DNA from: Dyadobacter psychrophilus
GTDB lineage: Bacteria; Bacteroidota; Bacteroidia; Cytophagales; Spirosomataceae
Direction of reading: 5' to 3'
NCBI RefSeq assembly: GCF_900167945.1
Contig: NZ_FUZA01000001.1
Location: forward strand, 124,001 to 188,000
DNA length: 64,000 nucleotides
Shown here: positions 14,586 through 22,723 of the stretch, piece after piece
Position numbering within the stretch: the first letter of the stretch is position 1
Layout: every line of letters begins with the position of its first letter
Made by a program: the position numbers and the translations under genes
Notes under the pieces: generated by a model
The model's input: the letters and a program-made list of their open reading frames with translations, nothing else
The model's database searches: none
What the model was told of the DNA's origin: nothing

Positions 14586-15293
14586 TCAAGCAGCCCTTCG
14601 AACCGGCTGCCCGTAAGGATCCAACACCTGAGGCAAATTAGTATCTATCTGGTTGCTGTAAACTCCATCAATAACTCTGTAAGCCGAAAGTTTGCCATCG
14701 GGATACTGAAAATAAGTCAAATCCATAATCTCATTTTCATTCAGGCCTGGAATCATCCAGGACAGTGCTGCATCTCCTTTCAATATCAGTGGCTGTCGCT
14801 TCCCATCATTATGTATCGCACCGAGCAACGGACTCGCGTCCTGAGTCACAATGGCAAAAGTGTTCATTCCCTTCCAGGTCGAATATATCGCGCCCATTGC
14901 AAAGAATTTCTTCTCCAATGGTTTGATATACCAGGATTCATAATTCTTCTTGTTGTTCAAATCGGGATAGTGAGGCTCGAAAAATCCAGTGCAAAGAACC
15001 AGGCATCGATTATGCTTCGCATACTTCCACCACATCTTGTCTCGGTTGAACAAATCATAATGGGTCGCATTCAACGTATTAAACCTGAAAGCTTTTTCGT
15101 CAGTAACATTCGGTGGAACGAGTCGCCACCTGTACAGATCAAGTGATCTCGGTGAGGTCATTACAGGCAGAAACGGCTTTTCAAAGCCATTGAAATCGTA
15201 TCTCTTCTTGAACTGTTCGAGCTTGTCAACAGGCAGTTTAAATTCAGCTTTCAAAGTTTCAACATCACTTTCATTCGACACATGATAACACAT
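14586..15293 (-). CDS. SRAP (HMCES/YedK) family abasic-site protein
   Basis: 235 residues beginning MCYHVS. After Met removal, C2 is the residue that forms a thiazolidine crosslink with abasic sites in single-stranded DNA. Further family residues are visible: CTGFFEPH (the conserved Glu), and HNDGKRQPLIL, the histidine loop. It protects stalled replication forks. It is divergent from umuDC across a 160-bp region holding three TGGAwT-type inverted repeats, so it is probably part of the same damage-induced circuit. A perfect -7 element, TATCTTTG (15361 to 15354), lies upstream. Confidence 0.93.
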   Translation of the reverse strand: MCYHVSNESDVETLKAEFKLPVDKLEQFKKRYDFNGFEKPFLPVMTSPRSLDLYRWRLVPPNVTDEKAFRFNTLNATHYDLFNRDKMWWKYAKHNRCLVLCTGFFEPHYPDLNNKKNYESWYIKPLEKKFFAMGAIYSTWKGMNTFAIVTQDASPLLGAIHNDGKRQPLILKGDAALSWMIPGLNENEIMDLTYFQYPDGKLSAYRVIDGVYSNQIDTNLPQVLDPYGQPVRRAA

Positions 15294-15320
15294 AACCTCA
15301 TTATTTTAAGTCAGAAACAT

Positions 15321-15332
15321 TGGATTGATCCA
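15321..15332. promoter_or_regulatory. Inverted repeat 1, candidate SOS operator
   Basis: TGGAT-TG-ATCCA lies 28-39 bp upstream of the SRAP start codon and downstream of its -7 element. It shares the TGGA...TCCA half-sites with the two repeats nearer umuD, so the same repressor may bind. Confidence 0.5.
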
Positions 15333-15353
15333 CCTTTACACCGTAAAGATCAT

Positions 15354-15361
15354 CAAAGATA
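15354..15361 (-). promoter_or_regulatory. -7 promoter element of the SRAP gene
   Basis: The minus strand reads TATCTTTG, an exact TAnnTTTG match, about 60 bp before the start codon. It is bracketed by candidate operators at 15321-15332 and 15369-15381, the arrangement expected for repression. Confidence 0.5.
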
Positions 15362-15368
15362 ATAAAAA

Positions 15369-15381
15369 TGGAATAAATCCA
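15369..15381. promoter_or_regulatory. Inverted repeat 2, candidate SOS operator
   Basis: TGGAATAAATCCA, an imperfect inverted repeat with the same half-sites as 15388-15400. It falls between the predicted -33 and -7 regions of the SRAP promoter. Confidence 0.5.
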
Positions 15382-15387
15382 CAATAG

Positions 15388-15400
15388 TGGAATAATTCCA
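15388..15400. promoter_or_regulatory. Inverted repeat 3, candidate SOS operator
   Basis: TGGAAT-A-ATTCCA is a perfect inverted repeat. It lies 19 bp from repeat 2 and about 33 bp upstream of AACCTTTG (15433-15440), a near match to the -7 element expected for umuDC. Confidence 0.6.
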
Positions 15401-15456
15401 TAAAAGATCTTGATTTCTTGCTTCGCTGGTGCAACCTTTGTAAAAAGTGAAAGGTG

Positions 15457-15897
15457 ATGGAGGAGATTTACAGCGTTCAATCATTAAGTATTTATCGACA
15501 GGTTACCAGCAAGAACTGGCTCGCAGCACTCATTCCAGCGATCAGTGCTGGTTTTCCTTCCCCTGCGGCCGACTTCATCGACCTGGAAATTGATCTGCAA
15601 AAGGAGATTGTGAAAAATCCGGCAAGTACTTTTTACGGGCGGGTTAAGGGCACCAGTATGAGTGATGTCCACATCGATGACGGCGATATTCTGGTAATCG
15701 ACAAAAGCCTTCCGTGCAAAGACAATTGCATTGCTGTTTGTTTTTTGAATGGCGAATTCCTGGTAAAAAGGGTACGATACGATGAAGGTGGATGCTGGCT
15801 GGTAGCCGAAAGCGATCAATACGCACCGATCTGGGTCGCCGCGGACACCGAATTTTTGGTTTGGGGAATTGTTGTAAGCGTTATCAAATTCTTCTAA
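15457..15897 (+). CDS. umuD: UmuD-like translesion polymerase V subunit (S24 peptidase)
   Basis: About 146 residues; an ATG three bases earlier (15454) is equally possible. The self-cleavage site is AG (ISAGFPSPA, about residue 32). The S24 catalytic dyad is the serine in KGTSMSD (about S68) and the lysine in LVKRV (about K105), counting from 15454. It is self-processed after RecA activation and partners UmuC in error-prone bypass. No N-terminal DNA-binding domain is present, so it is UmuD and not LexA. The stop is one base before the umuC start. Upstream repeats suggest damage-responsive repression. Confidence 0.93.
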   Translation: MEEIYSVQSLSIYRQVTSKNWLAALIPAISAGFPSPAADFIDLEIDLQKEIVKNPASTFYGRVKGTSMSDVHIDDGDILVIDKSLPCKDNCIAVCFLNGEFLVKRVRYDEGGCWLVAESDQYAPIWVAADTEFLVWGIVVSVIKFF

Positions 15898-15898
15898 A

Positions 15899-17161
15899 AT
15901 GTTCGCTCTGGTCGATTGTAACAACTTTTATGCAAGCTGCGAACGGATGTTCCGGCCAGAATTGAACGGAAAACCTGTGGTTGTGCTAAGTAACAATGAT
16001 GGTTGTGTCATTGCCAGATCAAATGAAGCAAAGGCGCTGGGTATTACGATGGGAGCTCCTGCATTCCTGTTTGAAAAGAAGTTCAAAGAACAGGATATCC
16101 ATGTTTTCAGTAGTAACTATGCCCTTTACGGCGATATGAGTAATCGGGTGATGACGCTCCTCGGCCGCTACTCACCTGCAATGGAAGTTTACAGCATCGA
16201 TGAAGCTTTCCTTCGCTTCGACGGTAATAAGCATTGGGATCTCCGGAAGATTGGGGAGGACATGCGGAAAACAGTGACGCAAAGCACTGGCATCCCGATC
16301 AGCGTAGGCATGGCACCGACAAAGGCACTTGCAAAGTTGGCCAACAAAATCGCCAAGAAGTTTTCCGATAAAACCGGGGGAGTGCATGTCATTGACACGC
16401 AAGATAAGCTTCTTAAAGCAATTGCATTTTTTCGAATCGGCGACGTTTGGGGAATTGGCCGCCAACACGAGAAGCGGTTAAAAGCTATTGGCGTAGAAAC
16501 AGTCCTGGACTTCACTCTGCTACCGGAAGAATGGGTGAAGAAAAATATGAGCATTCTTGGCCTGAGGCTTCAACAAGAGCTTGCAGGCATCAAGACGCTC
16601 GATCTTGAATTGCCTCAACTAAAAAAGAACATTGCCGTAACCAGGTCTTTCAATCAAAACTTCACCGTTTTTGAAGATGTGAAAGAAAGGGTTATCACAT
16701 TCGCTTCAATTTGTAGCGAGCGCCTTCGCGAGCAGGATAGTTGCTGTAACGTCTTGCAACTTTTTGTCCATACAAATACCTTCCGGCCCGATCAGCCGCA
16801 GTACAATAAATCAATAACCATTGACCTCCCTTTTCCGACAAATTCTGCCATTGAACTTGCCCATTTTGCATTGGGTGCATTGAAACAAATATTTAAAGAA
16901 GGTTATGGCTACAAAAAGGCAGGAGTAATTGTAATGGATCTGACTCCTGCAAATGCCAAGCAGCAGCAGATCTTTGAAAACACGGATCCCCGTCACGGCC
17001 ACTTGATGGCGGTAGTCGATAAGCTTAATAAATCCATGGGTCAAAACAAGGTGCTGCTAGCAAGTCAGGACTTGAACACGCGTTGGAAAATGAAGCAGGA
17101 CAAACTTTCTCCCCGTTATAGCACCCGGATGCAAGAGATCATCACGATTCACGCTAAATAA
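15899..17161 (+). CDS. umuC: UmuC, Y-family DNA polymerase V catalytic subunit
   Basis: 420 residues. The palm motifs are ALVDCNNFYASCERMFRP (D6, with the aromatic steric gate nearby) and YSIDEAFL (D101, E102). SNNDGCVIARSNEAKALGI is the typical UmuC fingers segment, and GIGRQHEKRLKAIG the helix-hairpin-helix thumb. The C-terminal little finger and the DUF4113-like tail (KLSPRYSTRMQEIITI) are complete. It performs mutagenic translesion synthesis with UmuD'. It follows umuD by one base. A damage-inducible polymerase is frequent cargo of mobile islands and plasmids, in agreement with its position here. Confidence 0.95.
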   Translation: MFALVDCNNFYASCERMFRPELNGKPVVVLSNNDGCVIARSNEAKALGITMGAPAFLFEKKFKEQDIHVFSSNYALYGDMSNRVMTLLGRYSPAMEVYSIDEAFLRFDGNKHWDLRKIGEDMRKTVTQSTGIPISVGMAPTKALAKLANKIAKKFSDKTGGVHVIDTQDKLLKAIAFFRIGDVWGIGRQHEKRLKAIGVETVLDFTLLPEEWVKKNMSILGLRLQQELAGIKTLDLELPQLKKNIAVTRSFNQNFTVFEDVKERVITFASICSERLREQDSCCNVLQLFVHTNTFRPDQPQYNKSITIDLPFPTNSAIELAHFALGALKQIFKEGYGYKKAGVIVMDLTPANAKQQQIFENTDPRHGHLMAVVDKLNKSMGQNKVLLASQDLNTRWKMKQDKLSPRYSTRMQEIITIHAK

Positions 17162-17207
17162 AGTGACAAACTGATTCATTTCTAGAACTGCTTCCAGGAC
17201 AAACAAA

Positions 17208-17229
17208 AGGCTAGAAATGATCCTAGCCT
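17208..17229 (+). terminator. Hairpin downstream of umuC
   Basis: AGGCTAG (17208-17214) pairs with CTAGCCT (17223-17229), 7 bp with an 8-nt loop. The following bases (AATTATAG) are AT-rich but not a T-run, so termination is plausible rather than certain. Confidence 0.45.
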
Positions 17230-17269
17230 AATTATAGTTACTTGCGATATTCGCCAAGCTGTAAAAAAG

Positions 17270-17401
17270 CTAGTCGCCTTTTTTATGCTTGTGCGGTTTT
17301 AAGGAAGGCGTATTGCCTGGGGATTCCTTATTGTCCCGTTGCCGCTTGTCTGGCTCGTCGGTCGACTTGGCAACTTTTTTAGGTCCTGTTTTGATTCCCA
17401 T
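17270..17401 (-). CDS. Small basic hypothetical protein (43 aa)
   Basis: ATG at 17401 opens a 43-codon frame ending TAG: MGIKTGPKKVAKSTDEPDKR, then RDNKESPGNTPSLKPHKH and KKGD. It is extremely hydrophilic and basic, without hydrophobic core, so probably disordered. Short Lys/Pro-rich proteins of this kind occur as conserved hypotheticals in Cytophagales. It lies in the 354-bp gap between umuC and the 394-residue gene. No function can be given, and coding is uncertain. Confidence 0.4.
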   Translation of the reverse strand: MGIKTGPKKVAKSTDEPDKRQRDNKESPGNTPSLKPHKHKKGD

Positions 17402-17515
17402 TTCGATGATTGCGTTGTGTTATAAATAGATAGGATAAAAAAGCTATGCCATCAATTGCGCCCTTACTCGGATTACCTGAGCTTTGCGATCAGCCACAAC
17501 GAATCACAATCAACT

Positions 17516-18700
17516 TTACAGATCCTTGATTTGCTCGGTTAACTTGGTCATTATCTCTATCAGTAAGATCTTATCTCGTTCCTCAACCGAATAGCTTTTC
17601 ACCCGGAGGCTACTATGGGAAATGTTGGTGCGATGTGGCGTAGATAAATATGGGGCCACTGAATGAAAGATTGCCGATAATGAACGCGCTGATATAATGT
17701 TCGACAGATCGGCAGCTTTGAAAAACAGCGAGAGTTGATCTACGGTAAGATTGCACAAGATCTTATCGGAAGTCTTTCTTTCATATTTCTTTCCGGATTT
17801 TTGCGGCCGCTCGCCAGGTTCACTTAATGCAATGCTGATTCTTTTCGATTGGAAAGCGATCTCCTGAATGAACCAGGCATTTATGGTAAGGCTCAAATCA
17901 TCAAACTCTTTATTAAAAATCATATCCTTCATGACCGGAATTTGATTGAATATTTTTTGCAGAAAGGTAAGGTCTTGTGCCGCTAGATCTGGATCGGTAG
18001 AATCGGCGATTATCTTAGAAAATTTCGAAGTTAAATATTTCACGAACATTGGAGAATTGAAATTGCGCTCTATCATGATCAGTTCCAATCGATCCAATGT
18101 TTCTGTCACCTGTAAGGAGCCATCAGCGTAGGTAACAGCATGACTAACACTTACCCAATAATCAAGCTTCCGCATCGTGATATCACCATCTCGATGATCA
18201 ACGAAGATATCACTGAATGCTTTAATCACGAGCTCGGATAGTCCAGGATTACATTTCATGACATCACTGTTTCCAAGGCTCTGTAGGTCATGTGCTCCTT
18301 GATCAAAATCGATCATGCCCAAAGATAGATCCGGATCGACCAGATTCTTGTAACGGAATGCTATAAACGCAGAGACTTTGCGAAGACAGGAAAGTACGCT
18401 TTCTAGTGCAACGCGACAATTGTCCGCGCTGGTAGGGATCTGATTCAGATTTTTGACAGCAACTTTCATCAAACTTACTGCCGCAGAAAGATAGTGGTTA
18501 ATTGAATTTCTGATCTGCTTGGTTTTCGGTTCTTGAAAAACGAACTGTTTAAACATTTGGATAAGCCGCTTCTCTTCCTTCGCGGCTTTATCAACAATTT
18601 CCATGGATTGACAATCGTCGAAATTTTCTGGTTCTGTTCTTTCCGGATCTAGCTCGTTAACCATCTGGTCTAGCCAGTCCAAGGCATACTCTTGTCCCAT
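17516..18700 (-). CDS. Conserved hypothetical protein, 394 aa
   Basis: A soluble, mostly helical protein with no signal peptide. The N-terminal half (about 1-200) is unassigned. The C-terminal part (about 300-390) reads NLTVDQLSLFFKAADLSNII, then ARSLSAIFHSVAPYLSTPHR and SLRVKSYSVEERDKI. The layout of this tail recalls the C-terminal segment of RteC-like and related Bacteroidota mobile-element proteins, where a winged-helix-like unit follows LTxxQLAxLF. That similarity is from memory and weak. It is monocistronic inside the candidate island. A regulatory role in the element is possible but not shown. Confidence 0.6.
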   Translation of the reverse strand: MGQEYALDWLDQMVNELDPERTEPENFDDCQSMEIVDKAAKEEKRLIQMFKQFVFQEPKTKQIRNSINHYLSAAVSLMKVAVKNLNQIPTSADNCRVALESVLSCLRKVSAFIAFRYKNLVDPDLSLGMIDFDQGAHDLQSLGNSDVMKCNPGLSELVIKAFSDIFVDHRDGDITMRKLDYWVSVSHAVTYADGSLQVTETLDRLELIMIERNFNSPMFVKYLTSKFSKIIADSTDPDLAAQDLTFLQKIFNQIPVMKDMIFNKEFDDLSLTINAWFIQEIAFQSKRISIALSEPGERPQKSGKKYERKTSDKILCNLTVDQLSLFFKAADLSNIISARSLSAIFHSVAPYLSTPHRTNISHSSLRVKSYSVEERDKILLIEIMTKLTEQIKDL

Positions 18701-18869
18701 ACCATATAAGTTAAATGCACATCACATAGAAGTGAATGTCTGGGACAAAACTCAGTGATTTAGGAGAGTAAGTAAATACGAGAAAACAACTATTTGAATG
18801 CTGAAGACCTACGCAAAAAGACGCAAATCATCTACGCATAAACACGTATTTTGTGATTTGGTGCGCAAA

Positions 18870-19343
18870 TTAGCCACTTTCCCAAATGTTCAACCGGTTG
18901 AGTAGCTCAACCCGATTTGATACGCCAAGTTTCTCAAAAATATTTTGAACATGCTTGCTCACAGTCCGCTCGGAGATGAAAAGTTCATCGGCAATGACCC
19001 TGTAAGTCTTACCAACCTTTATCAATCGCACAATTTCTTTCTCCCTTGTGGTGAGCCCTACTGTATTCAAGTTAATCTCGAAACGCTGTGAAGGAGAAAT
19101 TTCGCTGGACTGCAACTGCTTTACCATTTGATCGATCAAATCAAGTTTCGATAATGAGATTTCCCCGTCTCCGCCTGCCAGCTTACTCAGCCGATCATAT
19201 TCTTCCCGACTTTCCTGAATGGACCGTCTAATGAACAAAACAGTAATCACTATAAAACCTATGTTTGTTAATAGTGCCTCTGGTACCTGGTGAATCCGAA
19301 AGAATGCGAAGAACGGAAGCGATGCCCAAGGAATTACAGCCAT
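18870..19343 (-). CDS. LuxR-type HTH protein with an N-terminal membrane segment
   Basis: 157 residues. The C-terminus (about 95-155) is a LuxR/FixJ winged-type helix-turn-helix: LTTREKEIVRLIKVGKTYRV, then ADELFISERTVSKHVQNIFE and KLGVSNR. Upstream are a hydrophobic stretch (LLTNIGFIVITVLFI, about 25-40) and a linker. It looks like the tail of a longer membrane-bound LuxR regulator; related Bacteroidota proteins carry several helices before this linker. At 19343 the start codon overlaps a plus-strand fragment of another gene, so it may be 5'-truncated by recombination. Any signal is unknown. Confidence 0.65.
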   Translation of the reverse strand: MAVIPWASLPFFAFFRIHQVPEALLTNIGFIVITVLFIRRSIQESREEYDRLSKLAGGDGEISLSKLDLIDQMVKQLQSSEISPSQRFEINLNTVGLTTREKEIVRLIKVGKTYRVIADELFISERTVSKHVQNIFEKLGVSNRVELLNRLNIWESG

Positions 19344-19437
19344 GTACTATTTGAAGGAGCTTGAGATGCTTGGCTACATCAAATACGTGCCTTCATACCA
19401 TCCTAGACAAGGAAGTAAGATCTGGCTAGTTGAATGA
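19294..19437 (+). pseudogene. Fragment of a DNA-binding/mobile-element protein
   Basis: After a stop at 19291-19293 an open frame of 47 codons ends in MYYLKELEMLGYIKYVPSYH followed by PRQGSKIWLVE and a stop. The sequence LKELE-LGYIKY-PSYHP-QGSKI is familiar as the C-terminus of helix-turn-helix proteins encoded on Bacteroidota conjugative elements. Only this tail is present, and it overlaps the LuxR-type gene on the other strand. It is best read as a recombination scar; an ATG at 19342 could make a 31-residue peptide. Confidence 0.45.
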
Positions 19438-19525
19438 AATTCCGTGCAGGCCTGTATCAGATCTTGATCATTCTGCCAGCAATCTTCAAATTTGCCTAAA
19501 TTATTCATTAATAAATATTAAGGCT

Positions 19526-19780
19526 ATGATTCTAGCATTTGGCATCACGTCGGTGACGATCTATGGAGCGGTTTTGATTATTGTTGGCGTGGGACTGCGA
19601 TTCTTTGTGGGGCAACGCAGGTTTAGCCGAAGAGGCATTGGAGGGACACAACAATATAGTAGCTACTGGTCGGCAGTCATAACGTCGACTATGGAAGGTC
19701 TGCTGATGATTATCTCAGCGTTGGCAATAGTATCAGGGATATTTTTAACCATTATTGAACTTTTCAACAGTCGACAGTAA
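19526..19780 (+). CDS. Small two-helix membrane protein
   Basis: 84 residues from the ATG at 19526 (MILAFGITSVTIYGAVLIIV); the frame is open from 19430, but the upstream part is unlike the rest. Helix 1 covers about 3-25, a basic loop has RRFSRRGIGG, and helix 2 covers about 55-78. The layout matches short membrane proteins commonly found on Bacteroidota mobile and conjugative elements. The function is unknown. It is convergent with the DUF932 gene, with a strong hairpin between them. Confidence 0.65.
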   Translation: MILAFGITSVTIYGAVLIIVGVGLRFFVGQRRFSRRGIGGTQQYSSYWSAVITSTMEGLLMIISALAIVSGIFLTIIELFNSRQ

Positions 19781-19808
19781 ACTAAACTACTGTTATCTTA
19801 AACAGTTA

Positions 19809-19854
19809 ACCGCCGCGGATGTGGAGCTGATTTAAGCTTCGCATCCGCGGCGGT
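19809..19854. terminator. GC-rich hairpin between convergent genes
   Basis: ACCGCCGCGGATG (19809-19821) pairs perfectly over 13 bp with CATCCGCGGCGGT (19842-19854). It lies between the convergent membrane-protein and DUF932 genes. No T-run follows on either strand, so it may be an intrinsic barrier or a protein-binding palindrome; it is much more GC-rich than its surroundings. Confidence 0.6.
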
Positions 19855-19893
19855 CCGCTTTGATGATAAAAGAAGGGAGACAAGCTCCCCCAA

Positions 19894-20946
19894 CTAATTT
19901 AGACTAAAAGCTGCTGACCCAACACGTGCAAACTCAGCACAAATGTTGAAGGCAGCTTGTGTACGAAGCTGTGCAGTGCCGCCGAGCATTATCGATTTTA
20001 ATTTTGCTTCGTCATCTTGAAACTTTCTGACATTCTGAAAATAGCCGGTAACAGCATTGTATGCACCGAACACCGTGCCCATCGTTGTCGGTAATTGCTG
20101 TGTTGGATTAGCAAGGGCATATTCATAAACATCCTCGACAATGTTTATAAATTGGGTCGAGAGAGCATGTACTTTTCCATCTTTCAAATTTCCCAACACT
20201 TCTTTATTAGGTGCCATAGCAATCTCGATCAGCTTTTTTAGTTGTGGATCTGTGATTGGCTTCTTTGACCATTGGTTAAATGTTGATCCAATTTCGTCAC
20301 TAAACCGGCTCGCTACCCCCATCACTTTATGTGCTGTTCTTAACCTTTCAGCAGCGTTGCTGGTGTGCCGGATCTTCACAACGTTGGTCATATTTTTCAT
20401 AGCTGCATTTAATGTGTTGGCGCAGACAATGCGGACAGGTGTAAATGCAGCCGTAATACTTCCGCTCCCATCATGGGAAGTAGTGAGGAATAAATATTTT
20501 TCAATTAGGTCATCATTCCCGACCTCAATGTATCCCGGCAGTTTAGCCGTAATGAAAATTCGCTCACCTTTGCCCAACGCTCCGGCTGTTTCATACCTGA
20601 TGCCATCGCTACCAAGAATGCTATCGAAAAAAGTGAATGCGTCGCGGTTTTGTACGATTTGATAATCTTTTCCAACCACTCCAAAAACAGCGTTAGTGTC
20701 TGTCCGCATGGTCGCAAAGAAGCCGGGGACTGAAATTGCAGGCATAATTTGTCCTTCATTTTTAAGGTGCCCTTCGGTAAAAAGCTTGGTTTTTTCAACT
20801 TGGTAATCTAATCCAGCATGGACGATTGCCTCTTGGCTGGTTGGGTACTGATCGACAATTTGTCCGAGCCCGTGCCAGGCTTTTTCTCTGACAGAAAAAA
20901 AGCTATAACTGTCGATTTTTTCATTGAAACTAATGTTGTGAGCCAT
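19894..20946 (-). CDS. DUF932 (phage/plasmid-like protein TIGR03299 family)
   Basis: 350 residues beginning MAHNISFNEKIDSYSFFSVR, then AWHGLG, the hallmark start of the DUF932 / TIGR03299 phage-plasmid family. The core has VFGVVGKDYQIVQNRDAFTF and TPVRIVCANTLNAAM (about residues 170-184), both conserved in the family. The biochemical role is unknown; members are almost always encoded by phages, plasmids or integrative elements. It lies close to the integrase and supports the view that this region is a mobile island. Confidence 0.88.
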   Translation of the reverse strand: MAHNISFNEKIDSYSFFSVREKAWHGLGQIVDQYPTSQEAIVHAGLDYQVEKTKLFTEGHLKNEGQIMPAISVPGFFATMRTDTNAVFGVVGKDYQIVQNRDAFTFFDSILGSDGIRYETAGALGKGERIFITAKLPGYIEVGNDDLIEKYLFLTTSHDGSGSITAAFTPVRIVCANTLNAAMKNMTNVVKIRHTSNAAERLRTAHKVMGVASRFSDEIGSTFNQWSKKPITDPQLKKLIEIAMAPNKEVLGNLKDGKVHALSTQFINIVEDVYEYALANPTQQLPTTMGTVFGAYNAVTGYFQNVRKFQDDEAKLKSIMLGGTAQLRTQAAFNICAEFARVGSAAFSLN

Positions 20947-21258
20947 GATTTTACATATTAGAAGTTAGAAATAATTCTCTTTCTTCTTCTTCTCGCTCCC
21001 TTTAAAATGAATGTTTGACAAAGAAAAAACGAGAAAAAAGAAAGCCCTTCTAACAGTGGCCCTCAATAAGCCAAAAGGAAACGGAATAAGTGCCGCGGGG
21101 GCTGGTGGCTCAAGCTTGAAGTATATCAAACAATAAAAAAGCCGCCATTATGCCGTAAGCTTTTGGCGGCTTTTAATAATCTGCGGAACATAGGGCCACT
21201 AGTTTAGCTGCGCTTTTCCGAGTTTGGTTGTCAAATAATAATCTTTATAATTAGAATG
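20947..21258. other. Intergenic region between DUF932 and integrase
   Basis: It contains a purine-rich stretch upstream of the DUF932 gene and a rho-independent-type hairpin at 21137-21174. No ORF with protein-like content was seen. Confidence 0.5.
21137..21174. terminator. Bidirectional intrinsic terminator
   Basis: AAAAGCCGCCA (21137-21147) pairs with TGGCGGCTTTT (21164-21174), 11 bp with a 16-nt loop. It has A and T tracts on both sides, so it can work in either direction. It is placed downstream of the integrase. Confidence 0.75.
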
Positions 21259-22473
21259 CTAAGAATATAGATTTTCTATTTTCTTCATATCCTCTCCTAT
21301 TTTCTTGTCGACAATTTTAGCGTAAAGTTGAGTTGTCCTGATGTTTCGATGCCCCAACATCTTGGAAACGCTCTCGATAGGAACACCATTTGTCAATGTC
21401 ACTGTGGTTGCGAATGTATGCCTTGCTAAGTGAAAAGTGATGTTTTTGTTTATCTGACACACGTCCGCAATCTCTTTTAAATAAGAGTTCATTTTTTGAT
21501 TTGAAAGTACCGGTAAAAGCTGACCCTTCACAGAACATTGCGGATGATTTTCGTACTTCTGTAATATTTTGCGAGCCGCTGGTAATATTGGCACCCGTGA
21601 TGCTGTGTCTGTTTTCTGTCTTTTAATAGTTACCCAAAGCTCAGTTCCATGCCCTTCAATAACCTCCGAACGTTGCAGCTTGAAGACGTCAACATATGAC
21701 AAGCCTGTGAAGCAGCAAAATAGAAAAATGTCTCTTACTTGATCTAATCTCGCACTATCAAAACCTTTCTTCATAATTTTCTCGAGTTCGCTCTCTGACA
21801 ATGCAGACCGATCCACTTCACGTTTGGCAAATTTGAATCCGTAGAAGGGATCTCTACTTAGCCAGCCTTTTTTTACACAGCTTAATACAATCTTCTTGAA
21901 GTTTGCAAGGTATTTCATCGTAGCATTGTGCCCGCATCTTCGTTGGCTTTTAAGCCAAAACTCATACTGTGCAATGAAGTCGTAATCCAGGCTTTGAATG
22001 CTTAAATCACTCAAATTGTATTTCCATTTTATGAAATTTCGAGTATGTTCCAGTGAGGTTTTATATCTAACCAAAGTCACCTTTGAGTATTCGGAACCTA
22101 CCAAACAAGCCATATCACGATTATGCTTCTCAAAAATTTCCAGGATCATTTTCTTTTGCTCATCATCATTAACTAACTTATTTTTAAACAATTCTGCGGT
22201 TATAGTAATTTCCGATGCAATAAGTTTTCTATGAAGCTCATAAACTTTGGATTGGAGCACATCCAAATATGAATTTGTACTTCTTACCTCTTCCTTATTG
22301 CCCGATACCCTTCCGGCAGACGAATTCCACTTTGCAGGTTCGCATTCTCGCTTTGTAGCGATTTCCACACGTTTTCCATCTACCGTAACTCGCATGTAGA
22401 TTGGGAGTTTCCCTTTTAAGTAATTGCTGCGTTTTTTCAAATAGAAGAGCAGCGTGAAGCTTTTTGTTAGCAT
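21259..22473 (-). CDS. Tyrosine recombinase (IntDOT-like integrase)
   Basis: 404 residues. The N-terminal Arm-binding region (about 1-100) has the Bacteroidota pattern YLKKRSNYLKGKLPIYMRVT. A SAM-like core-binding domain (about 115-215) and the catalytic domain (about 225-404) follow. Catalytic residues visible are K287 (RQKTDT), H348-x-x-R351 (HLARHTF), H375 (LGHRNI) and the nucleophile Y384 (TTQLYAKI). Arg I is replaced by serine (S259, in FTGLSYVDV), a feature of the CTnDOT IntDOT group. It sits about 250 bp from the 3' end of ssrA, oriented with it, so integration into the tmRNA gene is likely. Confidence 0.93.
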   Translation of the reverse strand: MLTKSFTLLFYLKKRSNYLKGKLPIYMRVTVDGKRVEIATKRECEPAKWNSSAGRVSGNKEEVRSTNSYLDVLQSKVYELHRKLIASEITITAELFKNKLVNDDEQKKMILEIFEKHNRDMACLVGSEYSKVTLVRYKTSLEHTRNFIKWKYNLSDLSIQSLDYDFIAQYEFWLKSQRRCGHNATMKYLANFKKIVLSCVKKGWLSRDPFYGFKFAKREVDRSALSESELEKIMKKGFDSARLDQVRDIFLFCCFTGLSYVDVFKLQRSEVIEGHGTELWVTIKRQKTDTASRVPILPAARKILQKYENHPQCSVKGQLLPVLSNQKMNSYLKEIADVCQINKNITFHLARHTFATTVTLTNGVPIESVSKMLGHRNIRTTQLYAKIVDKKIGEDMKKIENLYS

Positions 22474-22666
22474 AACTTAGCAATTTAAGATTGATAAAAA
22501 TAAAATTGCAGCTATTTAAAATCAAGATGTACATGCGGTGAACATCTTATTAATCAATATGTTAAGCTAATTCTGGTGAGCACTTTTCAGTGTAAAAATT
22601 TGCTCACCGAAACGCTCACCACATAATTGAGAATTATTGAACGTTTTGAGCTAGCATTAACAAAGA

Positions 22667-22699
22667 AAAAGCCCACAAATCATTGATTTGCAGGCTTTT
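22667..22699. terminator. Terminator downstream of ssrA
   Basis: AAAAGCC-CA-CAAAT (22667-22680) pairs with ATTTG-CA-GGCTTTT (22686-22699), interrupted only by a CA/CA internal loop. It lies 25 bp beyond the tmRNA 3' end with A and T tracts on both flanks, and probably ends the ssrA transcript. Confidence 0.7.
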
Positions 22700-22723
22700 G
22701 ATACTTTTTGTAATTGGTACTAG

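Noticed and set aside
1-22720. Second copy of the tmRNA 3' end (att site) to the left
   Set aside because: No repeat of the T-arm and acceptor sequence was found by eye; a computed repeat search including the sequence left of the window is needed.
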